DNA of 64,000 nucleotides, from positions 33,874 to 97,873 of the forward strand of contig NZ_LQPJ01000043.1 in assembly GCF_002101785.1 (NCBI RefSeq). The letters run 5' to 3'. The stretch's first letter is position 1. Every line of letters begins with the position of its first letter. The notes under the pieces are model-generated. The model was not told the origin of the DNA, ran no database searches, and saw nothing but the letters and a program-made list of their open reading frames with translations. This document shows positions 44,202 to 54,847 of the stretch, piece after piece. Position numbers and translations under genes: made by a program. The DNA comes from Mycobacterium palustre. Its GTDB lineage: Bacteria > Actinomycetota > Actinomycetes > Mycobacteriales > Mycobacteriaceae.

Positions 44202-44901
44202 CTCGACCGTGCGGATCGGGCTGGTGTTGCCCGACGTGATGGGCACCTACGGCGACGGCGGCAACGCGCTGGTGCTGCGCCAACGGCTGCGGCTGCGCGG
44301 CATCGCCGCCGAGATCGTCGAGATCACGCTGGCCGACCCGGTGCCCGAGTCGTTGGACCTGTACACGCTGGGCGGCGCCGAGGACTACGCGCAGCGGCTG
44401 GCCACCCGCCACCTGATCCGCCACCCCGGCCTGCAGCGCGCGGCGGACCGCGGTGCGCCCGTGCTGGCGATCTGCGCGGCGGTCCAGGTCCTCGGGCACT
44501 GGTACGAGACGTCGGCGGGGGAACGCGTCGACGGCGTCGGCCTGCTGGACGCGACGACGTCCCCGCAGGAGGCGCGGTCCATCGGCGAGCTCGTCGGCAG
44601 GCCGGTGCTGGCCGGGCTGACCCAGCGGCTGACCGGCTTTGAAAACCACCGCGGCGGCACCGTCCTGGGGCCCGCGGCGTCGCCGTTGGCCACGGTCGTC
44701 AAGGGGGCGGGCAACCGGGCGGGCGACGGCTTCGACGGCGCGGTGCAGGGCAGCGTCATCGCGACCTACATGCACGGCCCCTGCCTGGCCCGCAATCCGG
44801 AGCTCGCCGACCTGCTGCTGAGCAGGGTGGTGGGCGAGCTGGCGCCCCTGGAGCTACCTGAGGTGGAGTTGCTGCGCCGGGAGCGCCTGGCGGCCAGCTG
44901 A
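44194..44901 (+). CDS. gatD: Lipid II isoglutaminyl synthase, glutamine amidotransferase subunit
   Basis: 235 aa from the ATG overlapping the murT stop by 8 bp. Class I GATase-like: nucleophile Cys in VLAICAAVQVLG and His in IATYMHGPCLARNPELAD. GIGLVLPDVMGTYGDGGN-like start (IGLVLPDVMGTYGDGGN) is typical of CobQ/GatD. Provides ammonia to MurT. Formerly annotated cobQ2. 185 bp after it contain only a GATCCTC/GAGGATC hairpin. Confidence 0.94.
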   Translation: MADSTVRIGLVLPDVMGTYGDGGNALVLRQRLRLRGIAAEIVEITLADPVPESLDLYTLGGAEDYAQRLATRHLIRHPGLQRAADRGAPVLAICAAVQVLGHWYETSAGERVDGVGLLDATTSPQEARSIGELVGRPVLAGLTQRLTGFENHRGGTVLGPAASPLATVVKGAGNRAGDGFDGAVQGSVIATYMHGPCLARNPELADLLLSRVVGELAPLELPEVELLRRERLAAS

Positions 44902-45086
44902 GCTGCCGCGCCGCGCTCCAAGATCCTCCGAGGATCCGTGGCGGGCCGGCGGCGTCCACGCCAATCTTCACGCGCTGGAGCGAGAGCTCGATACTTCGTC
45001 GCCGAGACTTGCACCAGGTCCCGGTCCGCGGCGTGTCGTGTGTGCGTGGGGTCAGTGTCGCGGGGGCAGAGGCGCAGCGGGCGCCG

Positions 45087-45698
45087 TCACACCATCGCGC
45101 GGCGGCCGGTGAGCGCGCGGCCCAGCGTCAGCTCGTCGGCGAACTCGAGGTCGCCGCCCATCGGCAGCCCGGACGCGATCCGGGTCACGGTCAGGCCGGG
45201 GATGTCGCGCAGCATCCGGACCAGGTAGGTGGCGGTCGCCTCGCCCTCGGTGTTGGGGTCGGTCGCGATGATCACCTCGGTGATGTCGACGTCGTCGGCG
45301 CGCTCCCCGATGCGGGTCAGCAGCTCGCGGATCCGCAGCTGATCGGGCCCGACCCCGGACAGCGGATCGAGCGCGCCGCCCAGGACGTGGTAGCGGCCCC
45401 GAAACTCGCGGGTGCGCTCGACGGCCTGGACGTCCTTGGGCTCCTCGACCACGCACACCACGGACGCGTCTCGGCGGGTGTCGGCACAAATCCTGCATCG
45501 CTCGTCGTCGGAGACGTTGCCGCACACCGCGCAAAACCGCACGCCGTCGCGGACCTTCGCCAGCACCGCGGTCAGCCGGTCGATCTCCGGCGGTTCCACC
45601 GACAACAGGTGGAAGGCGATCCGCTGCGCGCTCTTGGGCCCGATGCCCGGCAGCTTGCCGAGCTCGTCGATCAGATCCTGGACCGGTCCCTCAAACAT
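45087..45698 (-). CDS. recR: Recombination mediator RecR
   Basis: 203 aa, standard length. Helix-hairpin-helix near the N-terminus ([20 protein letters not shown]), zinc finger [19 protein letters not shown], and Toprim [17 protein letters not shown]. Supports RecF-pathway repair. Downstream of ebfC in the usual pair, 13 bp apart. Confidence 0.97.
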   Translation of the reverse strand: MFEGPVQDLIDELGKLPGIGPKSAQRIAFHLLSVEPPEIDRLTAVLAKVRDGVRFCAVCGNVSDDERCRICADTRRDASVVCVVEEPKDVQAVERTREFRGRYHVLGGALDPLSGVGPDQLRIRELLTRIGERADDVDITEVIIATDPNTEGEATATYLVRMLRDIPGLTVTRIASGLPMGGDLEFADELTLGRALTGRRAMV

Positions 45699-45711
45699 GT
45701 CGATACAGCGT

Positions 45712-46071
45712 TTAGAGCCCCATCTGGGGCGGCGGCGCGGCCGGCGGCGCCGGCGGTTTCGGCGGCGCGCCCATGCCGCCGGCCAGCGCGCCCAGCCGTT
45801 CCTGGGCCATCTTGGTGACCTGGCTGGAAGCGTCGCCCATGGCGCCGACGATCAGGTCCTGCAGGGTCTCGACGTCGCCGGGGTCGACGACCTTGGGGTC
45901 GATCTTGACCGCGACCACCTCGCCGCTGCCTTTGACGGTGACCTCGACCAAACCCCCGCCGGCTTGCCCGAGCACCTCAGTGTTGGCGAGCTGGTGTTGG
46001 GCTTCCAGCAGCTTTTGCTGCATCTGCTGCGCCTGGGCGAGCAGCTGGGACATGTCGCCTCCGGGTTGCAT
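45712..46071 (-). CDS. YbaB/EbfC nucleoid-associated protein
   Basis: 119 aa. [22 protein letters not shown] helix and [16 protein letters not shown] strand are the YbaB core, with a Pro-rich C-terminal tail ([16 protein letters not shown]). DNA-binding dimer, linked to recR as in most bacteria. Equivalent to Rv3716c. Confidence 0.95.
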   Translation of the reverse strand: MQPGGDMSQLLAQAQQMQQKLLEAQHQLANTEVLGQAGGGLVEVTVKGSGEVVAVKIDPKVVDPGDVETLQDLIVGAMGDASSQVTKMAQERLGALAGGMGAPPKPPAPPAAPPPQMGL

Positions 46072-46169
46072 GACAATCCCCTCGAATCTTGGTCTCGAGT
46101 TGGTTTCGCCTGTGGATGTCGGGCGATTCGAAACACCCAGCGTAGACCGCGCGACGCTACCTTTGCGCC

Positions 46170-46943
46170 GTGGACCTACGAGTGAGCAGGCGTGTCGGAA
46201 TCAAACTTCTGGTGGGGACGCTGGTCGCCGCGTCGACGGCGATCATGCCGACCGCGGCTCCGGCGGCGTGGGGGGTGCCGTCCAACATCGCCGGCATGGT
46301 CGTGTTCATCGACCCCGGCCACAACGGCTCCAACGACGCATCCATCAACCGTCAGGTGCCCACCGGGCGCGGCGGGACGAAGGACTGCCAGACCAGCGGG
46401 ACCTCCACCAACAGCGGCTACATGGAACACACGTTCACCTGGGACACCGCGCTGCGGGTGCGCGCCGCGCTCAACGCGCTGGGGGTGCGGACGGCCATGT
46501 CGCGCGGCAACGACACCGCGCTGGGGCCGTGCGTCGACGCCCGCGCCGCCGCGGCCAACGCCCTGCGCCCCAACGCGATCCTGAGCATCCACGCCGACGG
46601 CGGTCCGCCGTCGGGCCGCGGTTTCCACGTCAACTACTCCGCCCCACCGCTCAACCAGGCTCAGGCCGGGCCGTCGGTGCAATACGCGCGGATCATGCGC
46701 GACCAGATGCAGGCGTCGGGCATTCCGCCGGCCAACTACATCGGCCAGGACGGCTTGTACGGGCGTTCGGACCTCGCCGGGCTGAACCTGGCGCAGTATC
46801 CGTCGGTCCTGGTCGAGTGCGGCAACATGAAGAACCCCGTGGACTCGGCGCTCATGGAGTCGGCCGAGGGCCGGCAAAAGTACGCCGACGCGATGGTGCG
46901 TGGCGTCGCGGGCTTCCTGGCCACCCAGGGCCAGGCGCGCTAG
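46170..46943 (+). CDS. Secreted N-acetylmuramoyl-L-alanine amidase (Ami1/Rv3717-like)
   Basis: 257 aa from GTG. Signal peptide at about residues 1-33 ([25 protein letters not shown]). Amidase_3 domain: [10 protein letters not shown] (Zn His), [12 protein letters not shown] (Zn Glu), SIHADGGPP (Zn His), and [11 protein letters not shown] (catalytic Glu). Two cysteines (KDCQ, GPCVD) may form the disulfide known from Rv3717. Cleaves the stem peptide from peptidoglycan during cell separation. Confidence 0.95.
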   Translation: MDLRVSRRVGIKLLVGTLVAASTAIMPTAAPAAWGVPSNIAGMVVFIDPGHNGSNDASINRQVPTGRGGTKDCQTSGTSTNSGYMEHTFTWDTALRVRAALNALGVRTAMSRGNDTALGPCVDARAAAANALRPNAILSIHADGGPPSGRGFHVNYSAPPLNQAQAGPSVQYARIMRDQMQASGIPPANYIGQDGLYGRSDLAGLNLAQYPSVLVECGNMKNPVDSALMESAEGRQKYADAMVRGVAGFLATQGQAR

Positions 46944-47377
46944 CCTTCCAGCTCCTTCTTCAGGTTCTTTAGCACCTCGCCCTGAATCCTCTTCAGCCCC
47001 AAGGGCGCAAAGGTCTTTTCGAAGAAGCCCTTGACACCGCCCGCGCCGTCCCAGGTGGTCTTGACGGTGACGCTCGAGCCCGGTCCGGCCGGGGCCACGG
47101 TCCAGTTGATGATCATCGACGAGTTCGCGTCCTTTTCGATGACGGCGTGCCCGGCGACGTCGACGTTGACCTGCACGTCGCGCACCCGGGACTTGGTCGC
47201 CTGCAGCTTCCACCTGGCGACGGTGCCCGCCCCCTGACCGCCCTGCAGCACCTGGTACTCGCTGTATTGCGGGGAGAGGATCTTCGGGCGCACGTTCTGG
47301 TAGTCGGCGACGGCGGCAAGGGTGGCCCCCGGTTCGGCGTTGATCAGGATCGTGCTGGCTGCGCTCACCTGTCCCAT
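46940..47377 (-). CDS. SRPBCC-family (polyketide cyclase-like) protein
   Basis: 145 aa. TILINAEPGATLAAVADYQNV and VTVKTTWDGAGGVKGFFEKTFAPLGLKRI follow the START/SRPBCC lipid-binding pattern. Corresponds to Rv3718c. Overlaps the end of the amidase gene by 4 bp (convergent). Ligand unknown. Confidence 0.88.
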   Translation of the reverse strand: MGQVSAASTILINAEPGATLAAVADYQNVRPKILSPQYSEYQVLQGGQGAGTVARWKLQATKSRVRDVQVNVDVAGHAVIEKDANSSMIINWTVAPAGPGSSVTVKTTWDGAGGVKGFFEKTFAPLGLKRIQGEVLKNLKKELEG

Positions 47378-47469
47378 CAGGCGCGACCCCCTCTTGGTGT
47401 GTCGTGATGTCCTGCGCTGACGCCCGCGCGCGGGTGCACGGGGTGTGGTCGAAGACTAGGGTATATGTG

Positions 47470-48858
47470 GTGCCTGTCCCTGGATCTGCACTCTCGGCTC
47501 ACGCAGCGGGCGTCGACCGGTTGATGGCGAGTTATCGATCCATCCCGGTTACGTCCGCCGTCCGGCTGGCCAAGCCGACTTCAAACCTGTTCCGCGCCCG
47601 CAGCAAACGCGGTGTGCGCGGGCTGGATACCTCCGGGCTGACCGGTGTGCTCGGTGTCGATCCCGACGCCCGCACCGCCGACGTGGCGGGCATGTGCACG
47701 TACGAGGATTTGGTCGCCGCCACGCTGCCGTATGGCCTCTCGCCGCTGGTGGTCCCGCAATTGAAGACCATCACGCTCGGCGGCGCGGTCAGTGGCCTGG
47801 GCATCGAGTCGGCATCGTTTCGCAACGGGCTGCCCCACGAATCGGTGCTGGAGATGGATATCCTCACCGGCGCCGGCGAATTGCTCACCGCATCCCGCAG
47901 CCAGCACCCTGACCTGTTCCGCGCCTTCCCGAATTCCTATGGGACGCTGGGATATTCGACGCGCCTGCGGATCGAGCTGGAGCCCGTCGCGCCGTTCGTG
48001 GCCTTGCGGCACATCCGGTTCCGCTCGCTGCCCGACCTGGTCGCGGCGATGGAACGCATCATCGACACCGGCGGGCAGGGCGGCACCCCGGTGGATTATT
48101 TGGACGGGGTGGTGTTCAGCGGCGACGAAAGCTACCTGTGCGTCGGCCGGCGCACCGGCACACCCGGACCGGTCAGCGATTACACCGGCAAAGACATTTA
48201 CTACCAATCGATTCGGCACGATTCCACCGGCCCGGAAGCCGCCAAGGACGACCGGCTGACGATCCACGACTACTTCTGGCGCTGGGACACCGACTGGTTC
48301 TGGTGCTCACGCGCGTTCGGCGTGCAAAACCCCAAGGTCCGGCGCTGGTGGCCGCGCCGCTACCGGCGCAGCAGCTTCTACTGGAAGCTGGTGGCCCTCG
48401 ACCGGCGCTTCGGCATCGCCGATCGGATCGAGAAACACAATGGCCGTCCCCCGCGGGAGCGGGTGGTGCAGGACGTCGAGGTGCCCGTCGAACGGACCGT
48501 CGAATTCCTGCAGTGGTTTTTAGAAAACGTGCCCATCACGCCGATCTGGCTGTGCCCGCTGCGGCTGCGCGACCCCAACGGCTGGCCGCTGTATCCGATG
48601 CGCCCGGACCACACTTACGTCAACGTCGGGTTCTGGTCATCGGTGCCGGCCGGCCCCACCGAAGGGGCGACCAACCGGGCCATCGAGGCGAAGGTCAGCG
48701 AGCTTGACGGGCACAAGTCGCTGTATTCCGACTCCTTCTACACCCGCGACGAGTTCGACGAGCTCTACGGCGGCGAGGCCTACAAGACGGTCAAGAAAAC
48801 CTACGATCCCGATTCACGTCTCCTCGACCTTTATGCGAAGGCGGTGCAACGGCGATGA
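47470..48858 (+). CDS. FAD-binding oxidoreductase, candidate reductase partner of the adjacent methyltransferase
   Basis: 462 aa from the GTG that follows TAGGGT (47457-47462) by 7 nt, a leaderless-type start; a GTG at 47404 would put the start 26 bp from the divergent gene. FAD_binding_4 domain with VVPQLKTITLGGAVSGLGIESASF and GTLGYSTRLRIELEP, DHCR24-like. Coupled by ATGA to a cyclopropane-synthase-type methyltransferase. The pair resembles the reductase/methyltransferase couple that makes 10-methyl (tuberculostearic) fatty acids (TmsA/TmsB, also called BfaA/BfaB); a paralogous role is inferred. Corresponds to Rv3719. Confidence 0.88.
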   Translation: MPVPGSALSAHAAGVDRLMASYRSIPVTSAVRLAKPTSNLFRARSKRGVRGLDTSGLTGVLGVDPDARTADVAGMCTYEDLVAATLPYGLSPLVVPQLKTITLGGAVSGLGIESASFRNGLPHESVLEMDILTGAGELLTASRSQHPDLFRAFPNSYGTLGYSTRLRIELEPVAPFVALRHIRFRSLPDLVAAMERIIDTGGQGGTPVDYLDGVVFSGDESYLCVGRRTGTPGPVSDYTGKDIYYQSIRHDSTGPEAAKDDRLTIHDYFWRWDTDWFWCSRAFGVQNPKVRRWWPRRYRRSSFYWKLVALDRRFGIADRIEKHNGRPPRERVVQDVEVPVERTVEFLQWFLENVPITPIWLCPLRLRDPNGWPLYPMRPDHTYVNVGFWSSVPAGPTEGATNRAIEAKVSELDGHKSLYSDSFYTRDEFDELYGGEAYKTVKKTYDPDSRLLDLYAKAVQRR

Positions 48859-50174
48859 CGACCACCAAAGAGCCCAACCACGCCACCCACCCTGTCGGGG
48901 GCAAGTTCACGATGGCGCAGGTCCTGGAGATCTTCGCCGCGACGGGGCGGCACCCGCTGAAGTTCACCGCGTACGACGGCAGCACCGCCGGCAGCGAGGA
49001 CGCCCGGCTGGGCCTGGACCTCCGTACCCCCCGGGGCGCCACCTACCTGGCCACGGCGCCGGGCGAACTGGGCCTGGCCCGGGCCTATGTCTCCGGTGAC
49101 CTGGCGACCTACGGGGTGCACCCCGGCGACCCCTACGAGCTGCTCAAGACGCTGACCGACCGGGTTCAATTCAAGCGGCCGTCGGCGCGGGTGCTGGCCA
49201 ACGTAGTCCGCTCCATCGGGGTCGAATGCCTGGTACCCGTCGCGCCGCCGCCGCAGGAAGCTCCGCCGCGGTGGCGCCGGGTGGCCGCCGGCGTGGTGCA
49301 CAGCAAGACCCGCGACGCGGAGGCCATTCACCACCACTACGACGTCTCCAACACCTTCTACGAATGGGTGCTGGGCCCGTCGATGACCTACACCTGCGCG
49401 GTCTACCCCCACGCCGACGCGACGCTGGAAGAGGCGCAGGACAACAAGTACCGGCTGATCTTCGAGAAGCTGCGCCTGCAGCCCGGCGACCGGCTGCTCG
49501 ACGTGGGATGCGGATGGGGCGGCATGGTGCGCTACGCCGCCCGGCGCGGCGTGCACGCGATCGGCGCCACCCTGTCGGCCGAGCAGGCCAAGTGGGCGCG
49601 AAAGGCGATCGAGGACGAGGGGCTGGCGGAGCTGGCCGAGGTACGCCACTCCGACTACCGCGACGTCGGCGAGGCCGGGTTCGACGCGGTGTCGTCGATC
49701 GGGCTGACCGAGCACATCGGCGTCAAGAACTACCCCGCGTACTTCGGCTTCTTGAAGTCCAAGCTGCGCACCGGCGGGCTGCTGCTCAACCACTGCATCA
49801 CCCGCCACGACAACAAGTCCACCTCCTTCGCCGGCGGCTTCACCGACCGCTACGTCTTCCCGGACGGGGAGCTGACGGGCTCGGGGCGCATCGTCACCGA
49901 CATCCAGGACGTCGGTTTCGAGGTGCTGCACGAGGAGAACTTCCGGCATCACTACGCGATGACGCTGCGCGACTGGTGCCGCAACCTGGTGGCGCACTGG
50001 GACGAGGCGGTCAAAGAGGTGGGCCTGGCGACCGCGAAGGTGTGGGGCCTGTACATGGCGGCCTCGCGGGTTGCCTTCGAGCAGAACAACCTTCAGCTGC
50101 ATCACGTGCTCGCGGCCAACGTCGACGCCCGCGGCGACGACGAATTGCCGCTGCGGCCGTGGTGGACGCCCTAG
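48855..50174 (+). CDS. Cyclopropane-fatty-acid-synthase-type SAM methyltransferase
   Basis: 439 aa. AIHHHYDVSNTFYEWVLGPSMTYTCAVY is the substrate-side signature and RLLDVGCGWGGMVRYAA the SAM motif; later SIGLTEHIGVKNYPAYF. Acts on unsaturated acyl chains of phospholipids. It starts within the stop of the FAD oxidoreductase gene. Equivalent to Rv3720. Product could be cyclopropane or, with the reductase, methyl-branched acids. Confidence 0.92.
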   Translation: MTTTKEPNHATHPVGGKFTMAQVLEIFAATGRHPLKFTAYDGSTAGSEDARLGLDLRTPRGATYLATAPGELGLARAYVSGDLATYGVHPGDPYELLKTLTDRVQFKRPSARVLANVVRSIGVECLVPVAPPPQEAPPRWRRVAAGVVHSKTRDAEAIHHHYDVSNTFYEWVLGPSMTYTCAVYPHADATLEEAQDNKYRLIFEKLRLQPGDRLLDVGCGWGGMVRYAARRGVHAIGATLSAEQAKWARKAIEDEGLAELAEVRHSDYRDVGEAGFDAVSSIGLTEHIGVKNYPAYFGFLKSKLRTGGLLLNHCITRHDNKSTSFAGGFTDRYVFPDGELTGSGRIVTDIQDVGFEVLHEENFRHHYAMTLRDWCRNLVAHWDEAVKEVGLATAKVWGLYMAASRVAFEQNNLQLHHVLAANVDARGDDELPLRPWWTP

Positions 50175-50178
50175 CCAG

Positions 50179-50223
50179 GGTGGCGACCCGTGGCGCCCGG
50201 CTACGCCGCGCTTACGGTCGCCA
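50179..50223 (-). repeat. Intergenic repeat copy, inverse orientation
   Basis: Ends GTGGCGA (50179-50185) and TCGCCAC (50217-50223) are inverted repeats. Read on the minus strand it begins CTAGTGGCGACC and matches the 53491-53604 units. It fills the 49-bp gap between convergent methyltransferase and dnaX and may be the terminator. Confidence 0.75.
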
Positions 50224-52023
50224 CTAGCCGCCGTCGATCCGACGCGCGCCCAGCTCGTTCTGCAGCAATTCGAGCGCGGCCTCTTCGGGATCGCGCCGCG
50301 GCGCCGACGGCTCGCTGCGGCCCGCCTCGGCGAGCATGTGTTCCTCGTCGTCGTCCCGCCCGGCGGGTTCCACCGGCTCTGCGGCGGGGGCGCGGTCTTG
50401 CGCCTTGGGGGGCACGGGGTTCGCCGCGGGCGCATCGCCGACCTCACAGCGCACCCGCCAGCTCACGCCCAGCGCGTCCTTAAGGGCCTCGGCGATGACG
50501 TCGGCGTTGCGCTGTTCGCACAACCGCTTGGCCAGCGGCGCCGACGCATGCGTCAGCACCAGCGTGTCGCCCTCGATCGCGCGAACGGTCGCGCCGGCCA
50601 GCATCACCTCGGTGGTACGGCTGCGCTGGCGCACCTTGTCGCGCACCGTCGGCCACATGGTGCGCACCGCCGCGGCGTTGAGTTCCCCTGGGGCGGAGGC
50701 AGATTCGGATTCCGGTGGCGGCGGCGCCGAGGCGGGCTCGCGGGACGGCGCCGGCATCGGCTCGGCCTTGGCGGCGGGCTCTTCGGCGGTGCGGGGGGCC
50801 GCCCTTCGGGGCCGGGCGGGCGCGGCCGGGGGCTGAGGCGACGGCGCGGTCTCGGCGGCCGGGATGGACATGCCCATGCGGGTCTCGATCCGTTCGACGC
50901 GCTGCAGCAGCGCCGACTCGGCGTCGCTGGCCGAGGGCAAAAGCAGTCGCGCGCAGACCACTTCGAGCAGCAGGCGCGGCGCCGTGGCGCCGCGCATCTC
51001 ACCCAGCCCGGCCTGCACCACCTCGGCGTAACGGGTCAGCGTCGCCGGGCCGATGCGGGCCGCCTGGTCGCGCATCCGGTCCAGCACGTCCTCCGGCCCG
51101 TCCACCACGCCGCGGCTCACCGCGTCCGGAACCGCCTGCAGCACAATGAGATCCCGGAACCGTTCCAGTAGGTCGGTGGCGAAGCGGCGCGGGTCGTGGC
51201 CGGCGTCGATCACCGATTCGACGGCGCCGAACAACGCGGCCGCGTCCCCGGCCGCGAGCGCGTCGACGGCATCGTCGATCAGCGCGACGTCGGTGGCGCC
51301 CAACAGCCCCAGCGCCCGCTGGTAGGTGACGTGGTTGTCCTCGGCCCCGGCCACCAGCTGATCGAGCACCGACAGGGTGTCGCGCGGCGATCCGCCGCCG
51401 GCCCGGATCACCAGCGGGTACACCGCGTCGTCGACGACGACCCCCTCCTGCTCGCAGATCCGTCCGATCAACGCCCGCATGATCTTGGGCGGCAACAGCC
51501 GGAACGGGTAGTGATGGGTGCGCGACCGGATCGTCGGCAGCACCTTCTCCGGCTCGGTGGTGGCGAAGACGAAGATCAGGTGCTCGGGCGGCTCCTCAAC
51601 GATCTTGAGCAGCGCATTGAAGCCCGCGGTGGTCACCATGTGCGCCTCGTCGACGATGAACACCCGGTAGCGCGACTGCGCGGGGGCGTAGAACGCGCGG
51701 TCGCGCAGCTCGCGTGTGTCGTCGACGCCGCCGTGGCTGGCCGCGTCGAGCTCGACCACGTCGATGCTGCCCGGCGCGTTGGGTGCCAGCGCCACGCACG
51801 ACTCGCAAACCCCGCACGGTGTGGCCGTCGGCCCCTGGGCGCAGTTCAGCGAGCGCGCCAAAATGCGCGCCGACGAGGTCTTGCCGCAGCCGCGCGGCCC
51901 GGAGAACAGGTACGCGTGGTTGATCCGGCCGGCTTCCAGGGCAATCGACAGCGGCTCGGTGACGTGCTCCTGCCCCACCACCTCGGCGAAGGTTGCCGGT
52001 CGGTACTTGCGGTAGAGGGCCAC
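50224..52023 (-). CDS. dnaX: DNA polymerase III subunits gamma/tau
   Basis: 599 aa. Clamp-loader ATPase: YLFSGPRGCGKTSSARILARSLNC (Walker A), zinc cysteines in PCGVCESCVAL, VFIDEAH-type VFIVDEAHMVTTAGFNALLK. Residues about 380-450 are Pro/Ala/Glu-rich, followed by a tau-type C-terminus (LGVSWRVRCEVGD). Equivalent to Rv3721c. Confidence 0.97.
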   Translation of the reverse strand: MALYRKYRPATFAEVVGQEHVTEPLSIALEAGRINHAYLFSGPRGCGKTSSARILARSLNCAQGPTATPCGVCESCVALAPNAPGSIDVVELDAASHGGVDDTRELRDRAFYAPAQSRYRVFIVDEAHMVTTAGFNALLKIVEEPPEHLIFVFATTEPEKVLPTIRSRTHHYPFRLLPPKIMRALIGRICEQEGVVVDDAVYPLVIRAGGGSPRDTLSVLDQLVAGAEDNHVTYQRALGLLGATDVALIDDAVDALAAGDAAALFGAVESVIDAGHDPRRFATDLLERFRDLIVLQAVPDAVSRGVVDGPEDVLDRMRDQAARIGPATLTRYAEVVQAGLGEMRGATAPRLLLEVVCARLLLPSASDAESALLQRVERIETRMGMSIPAAETAPSPQPPAAPARPRRAAPRTAEEPAAKAEPMPAPSREPASAPPPPESESASAPGELNAAAVRTMWPTVRDKVRQRSRTTEVMLAGATVRAIEGDTLVLTHASAPLAKRLCEQRNADVIAEALKDALGVSWRVRCEVGDAPAANPVPPKAQDRAPAAEPVEPAGRDDDEEHMLAEAGRSEPSAPRRDPEEAALELLQNELGARRIDGG

Positions 52024-52110
52024 GGTCAGCAGGCTACCGGCGCGCGGTGACGACGGCCCGACGGGCGTCGAACGTGACCGTACGGCGCGCTTTGCGCGAT
52101 TTTTCCGGCC

Positions 52111-53604
<1,494 letters not shown>

Positions 53605-53607
53605 CTA

Positions 53608-53697
53608 GGGGACCCCGCGCACCCGACAGAGCCCATTGACCCTTGCTGCCTTCCGGCCCTGGGGGAGTTCACAGGATAGACGCCGCGCGGGGTCCTC
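53608..53697 (-). ncRNA. ffs: Small (4.5S-type) signal recognition particle RNA
   Basis: About 90 nt. The minus strand contains GGGCCGGAAGGCAGCAAGG, with the conserved GGAA tetraloop and SRP54-binding internal loop. The ends 53608-53620 and 53685-53697 pair to form the long helix. Position next to the Rv3722c-like gene matches M. tuberculosis. Confidence 0.95.
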
Positions 53698-53764
53698 CGC
53701 CGAGTCTAACGCCTGGGCGGAAGGGATTGGCGGCGGCCGTGACGCGCTCGGTTACCATGGCCAC

Positions 53765-53853
53765 GGAGGATTCGCCTAGTGGCCTATGGCGCTCGCCTGG
53801 AACGCGGGTTGGGTTAATAGCCCTCGCGGGTTCAAATCCCGCATCCTCCGCCA
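53765..53853 (+). tRNA. tRNA-Ser (anticodon GGA)
   Basis: Acceptor GGAGGAT (53765-53771) pairs with ATCCTCC (53843-53849), discriminator G, encoded CCA. Anticodon loop CTGGAAC has GGA at 53799-53801. A long variable arm fits a class II serine tRNA. Confidence 0.95.
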
Positions 53854-53967
53854 CCGGTCGTGCTCCGTCGAGACGCGGCCCAAGCACCGACGTTGTTTGG
53901 AATCGGTTTAACCGGCCTTTAGGCTGGCTTACCGGCCGATAGGGCTCACGCCAGCATGAGGAGATTT

Positions 53968-54840
53968 ATGGGGCGGCGCACGAGCGCAATCGTGTGGCAC
54001 GGACTGTTCTCGTGGTTATGCGTGTTGTCGCATGCCCTCTTGTCGATCGCGGGCGGCGTCCTCTACTTCTTCTTCGTTCTCCCCCGCTGGCCCGAGCTGA
54101 TGGGCGACACCGCCCACTCGTTGGGGACGACGCTGCGCATCGTGGCCGGCGCCCTGATCGGGCTCGCGGCGGTGCCCGTGGCGCTTCAGCTGGTGCGCAG
54201 CCGCAAGCCGGAGTTGGGCGCGCCGCAGCTGGCCCTGACCATCAGGGTCTGGTCGATCGTGGCCCACGTGCTGGCCGGCGTGCTGATCATCGGCACCGCG
54301 ATCAGCGAGATTTGGCTCAGCCTGGATACCGCCGGCCGCTGGTTGTTCGCGATTTACGGCGCCGCCGCCGCGATCGCCGTGCTCGGTTTCTTCGCGTTCT
54401 ATCTGTCGTTCGTCGCCGAATTGCCCCCGCCGCCGCCGAAACCGATCAAGGCCAAGAAGCCCAAGGGGCGCCGCCTGCGCCGCAAGAAGGCCGAAGAGGC
54501 GGACGCTGAAGGCACCGATGACGCCGAAGCCACCGAAGCCGCGCCCGAAGACACCGAGACCCAAGAGACCCAAGAGACCCAAGAGACCCAAGAGACCGAA
54601 GAAGCCGACGGAGTCGGCGAACCACAGACCGAAGAGGCCGAAGAGACGGAAGAGCCCGCCGAAACGGCCGTCGAGCCCGTCGCCGAAGCCGAACCGGCTA
54701 GCGAAGAAGCACCCGAGGAGCCGGACACCAAGGCCGCCGAAGCAGCTCCGGGCGGACTGCGCAACCGCCGCCCGACGGGCAAGGGCTCGCACCGGATGCG
54801 GCGCAGGCGCACCCGCGGCGGCGTCGCGCTCGACGAATAA
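53968..54840 (+). CDS. Membrane protein with acidic repeat tail (Rv3723-like)
   Basis: 290 aa. Of two in-frame ATGs (53956, 53968) the second has AGGAGA just upstream. Four membrane helices at residues about 8-35, 50-70, 85-112 and 120-145. Then a basic linker (KPIKAKKPKGRRLRRKKAEE) and a long Glu/Thr-rich tail with perfect ETQ repeats, ending Arg-rich. The tail is probably cytoplasmic and disordered. Function unknown. Confidence 0.85.
   Translation: MGRRTSAIVWHGLFSWLCVLSHALLSIAGGVLYFFFVLPRWPELMGDTAHSLGTTLRIVAGALIGLAAVPVALQLVRSRKPELGAPQLALTIRVWSIVAHVLAGVLIIGTAISEIWLSLDTAGRWLFAIYGAAAAIAVLGFFAFYLSFVAELPPPPPKPIKAKKPKGRRLRRKKAEEADAEGTDDAEATEAAPEDTETQETQETQETQETEEADGVGEPQTEEAEETEEPAETAVEPVAEAEPASEEAPEEPDTKAAEAAPGGLRNRRPTGKGSHRMRRRRTRGGVALDE
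54556..54600 (+). repeat. 9-bp tandem repeat in coding sequence
   Basis: GAGACCCAA is repeated four times exactly (54556-54591), followed by GAGACCGAA. It encodes (ETQ)4-ETE. The 9-bp unit keeps the frame when copy number changes. Confidence 0.9.
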
Positions 54841-54847
54841 GCCGGCC

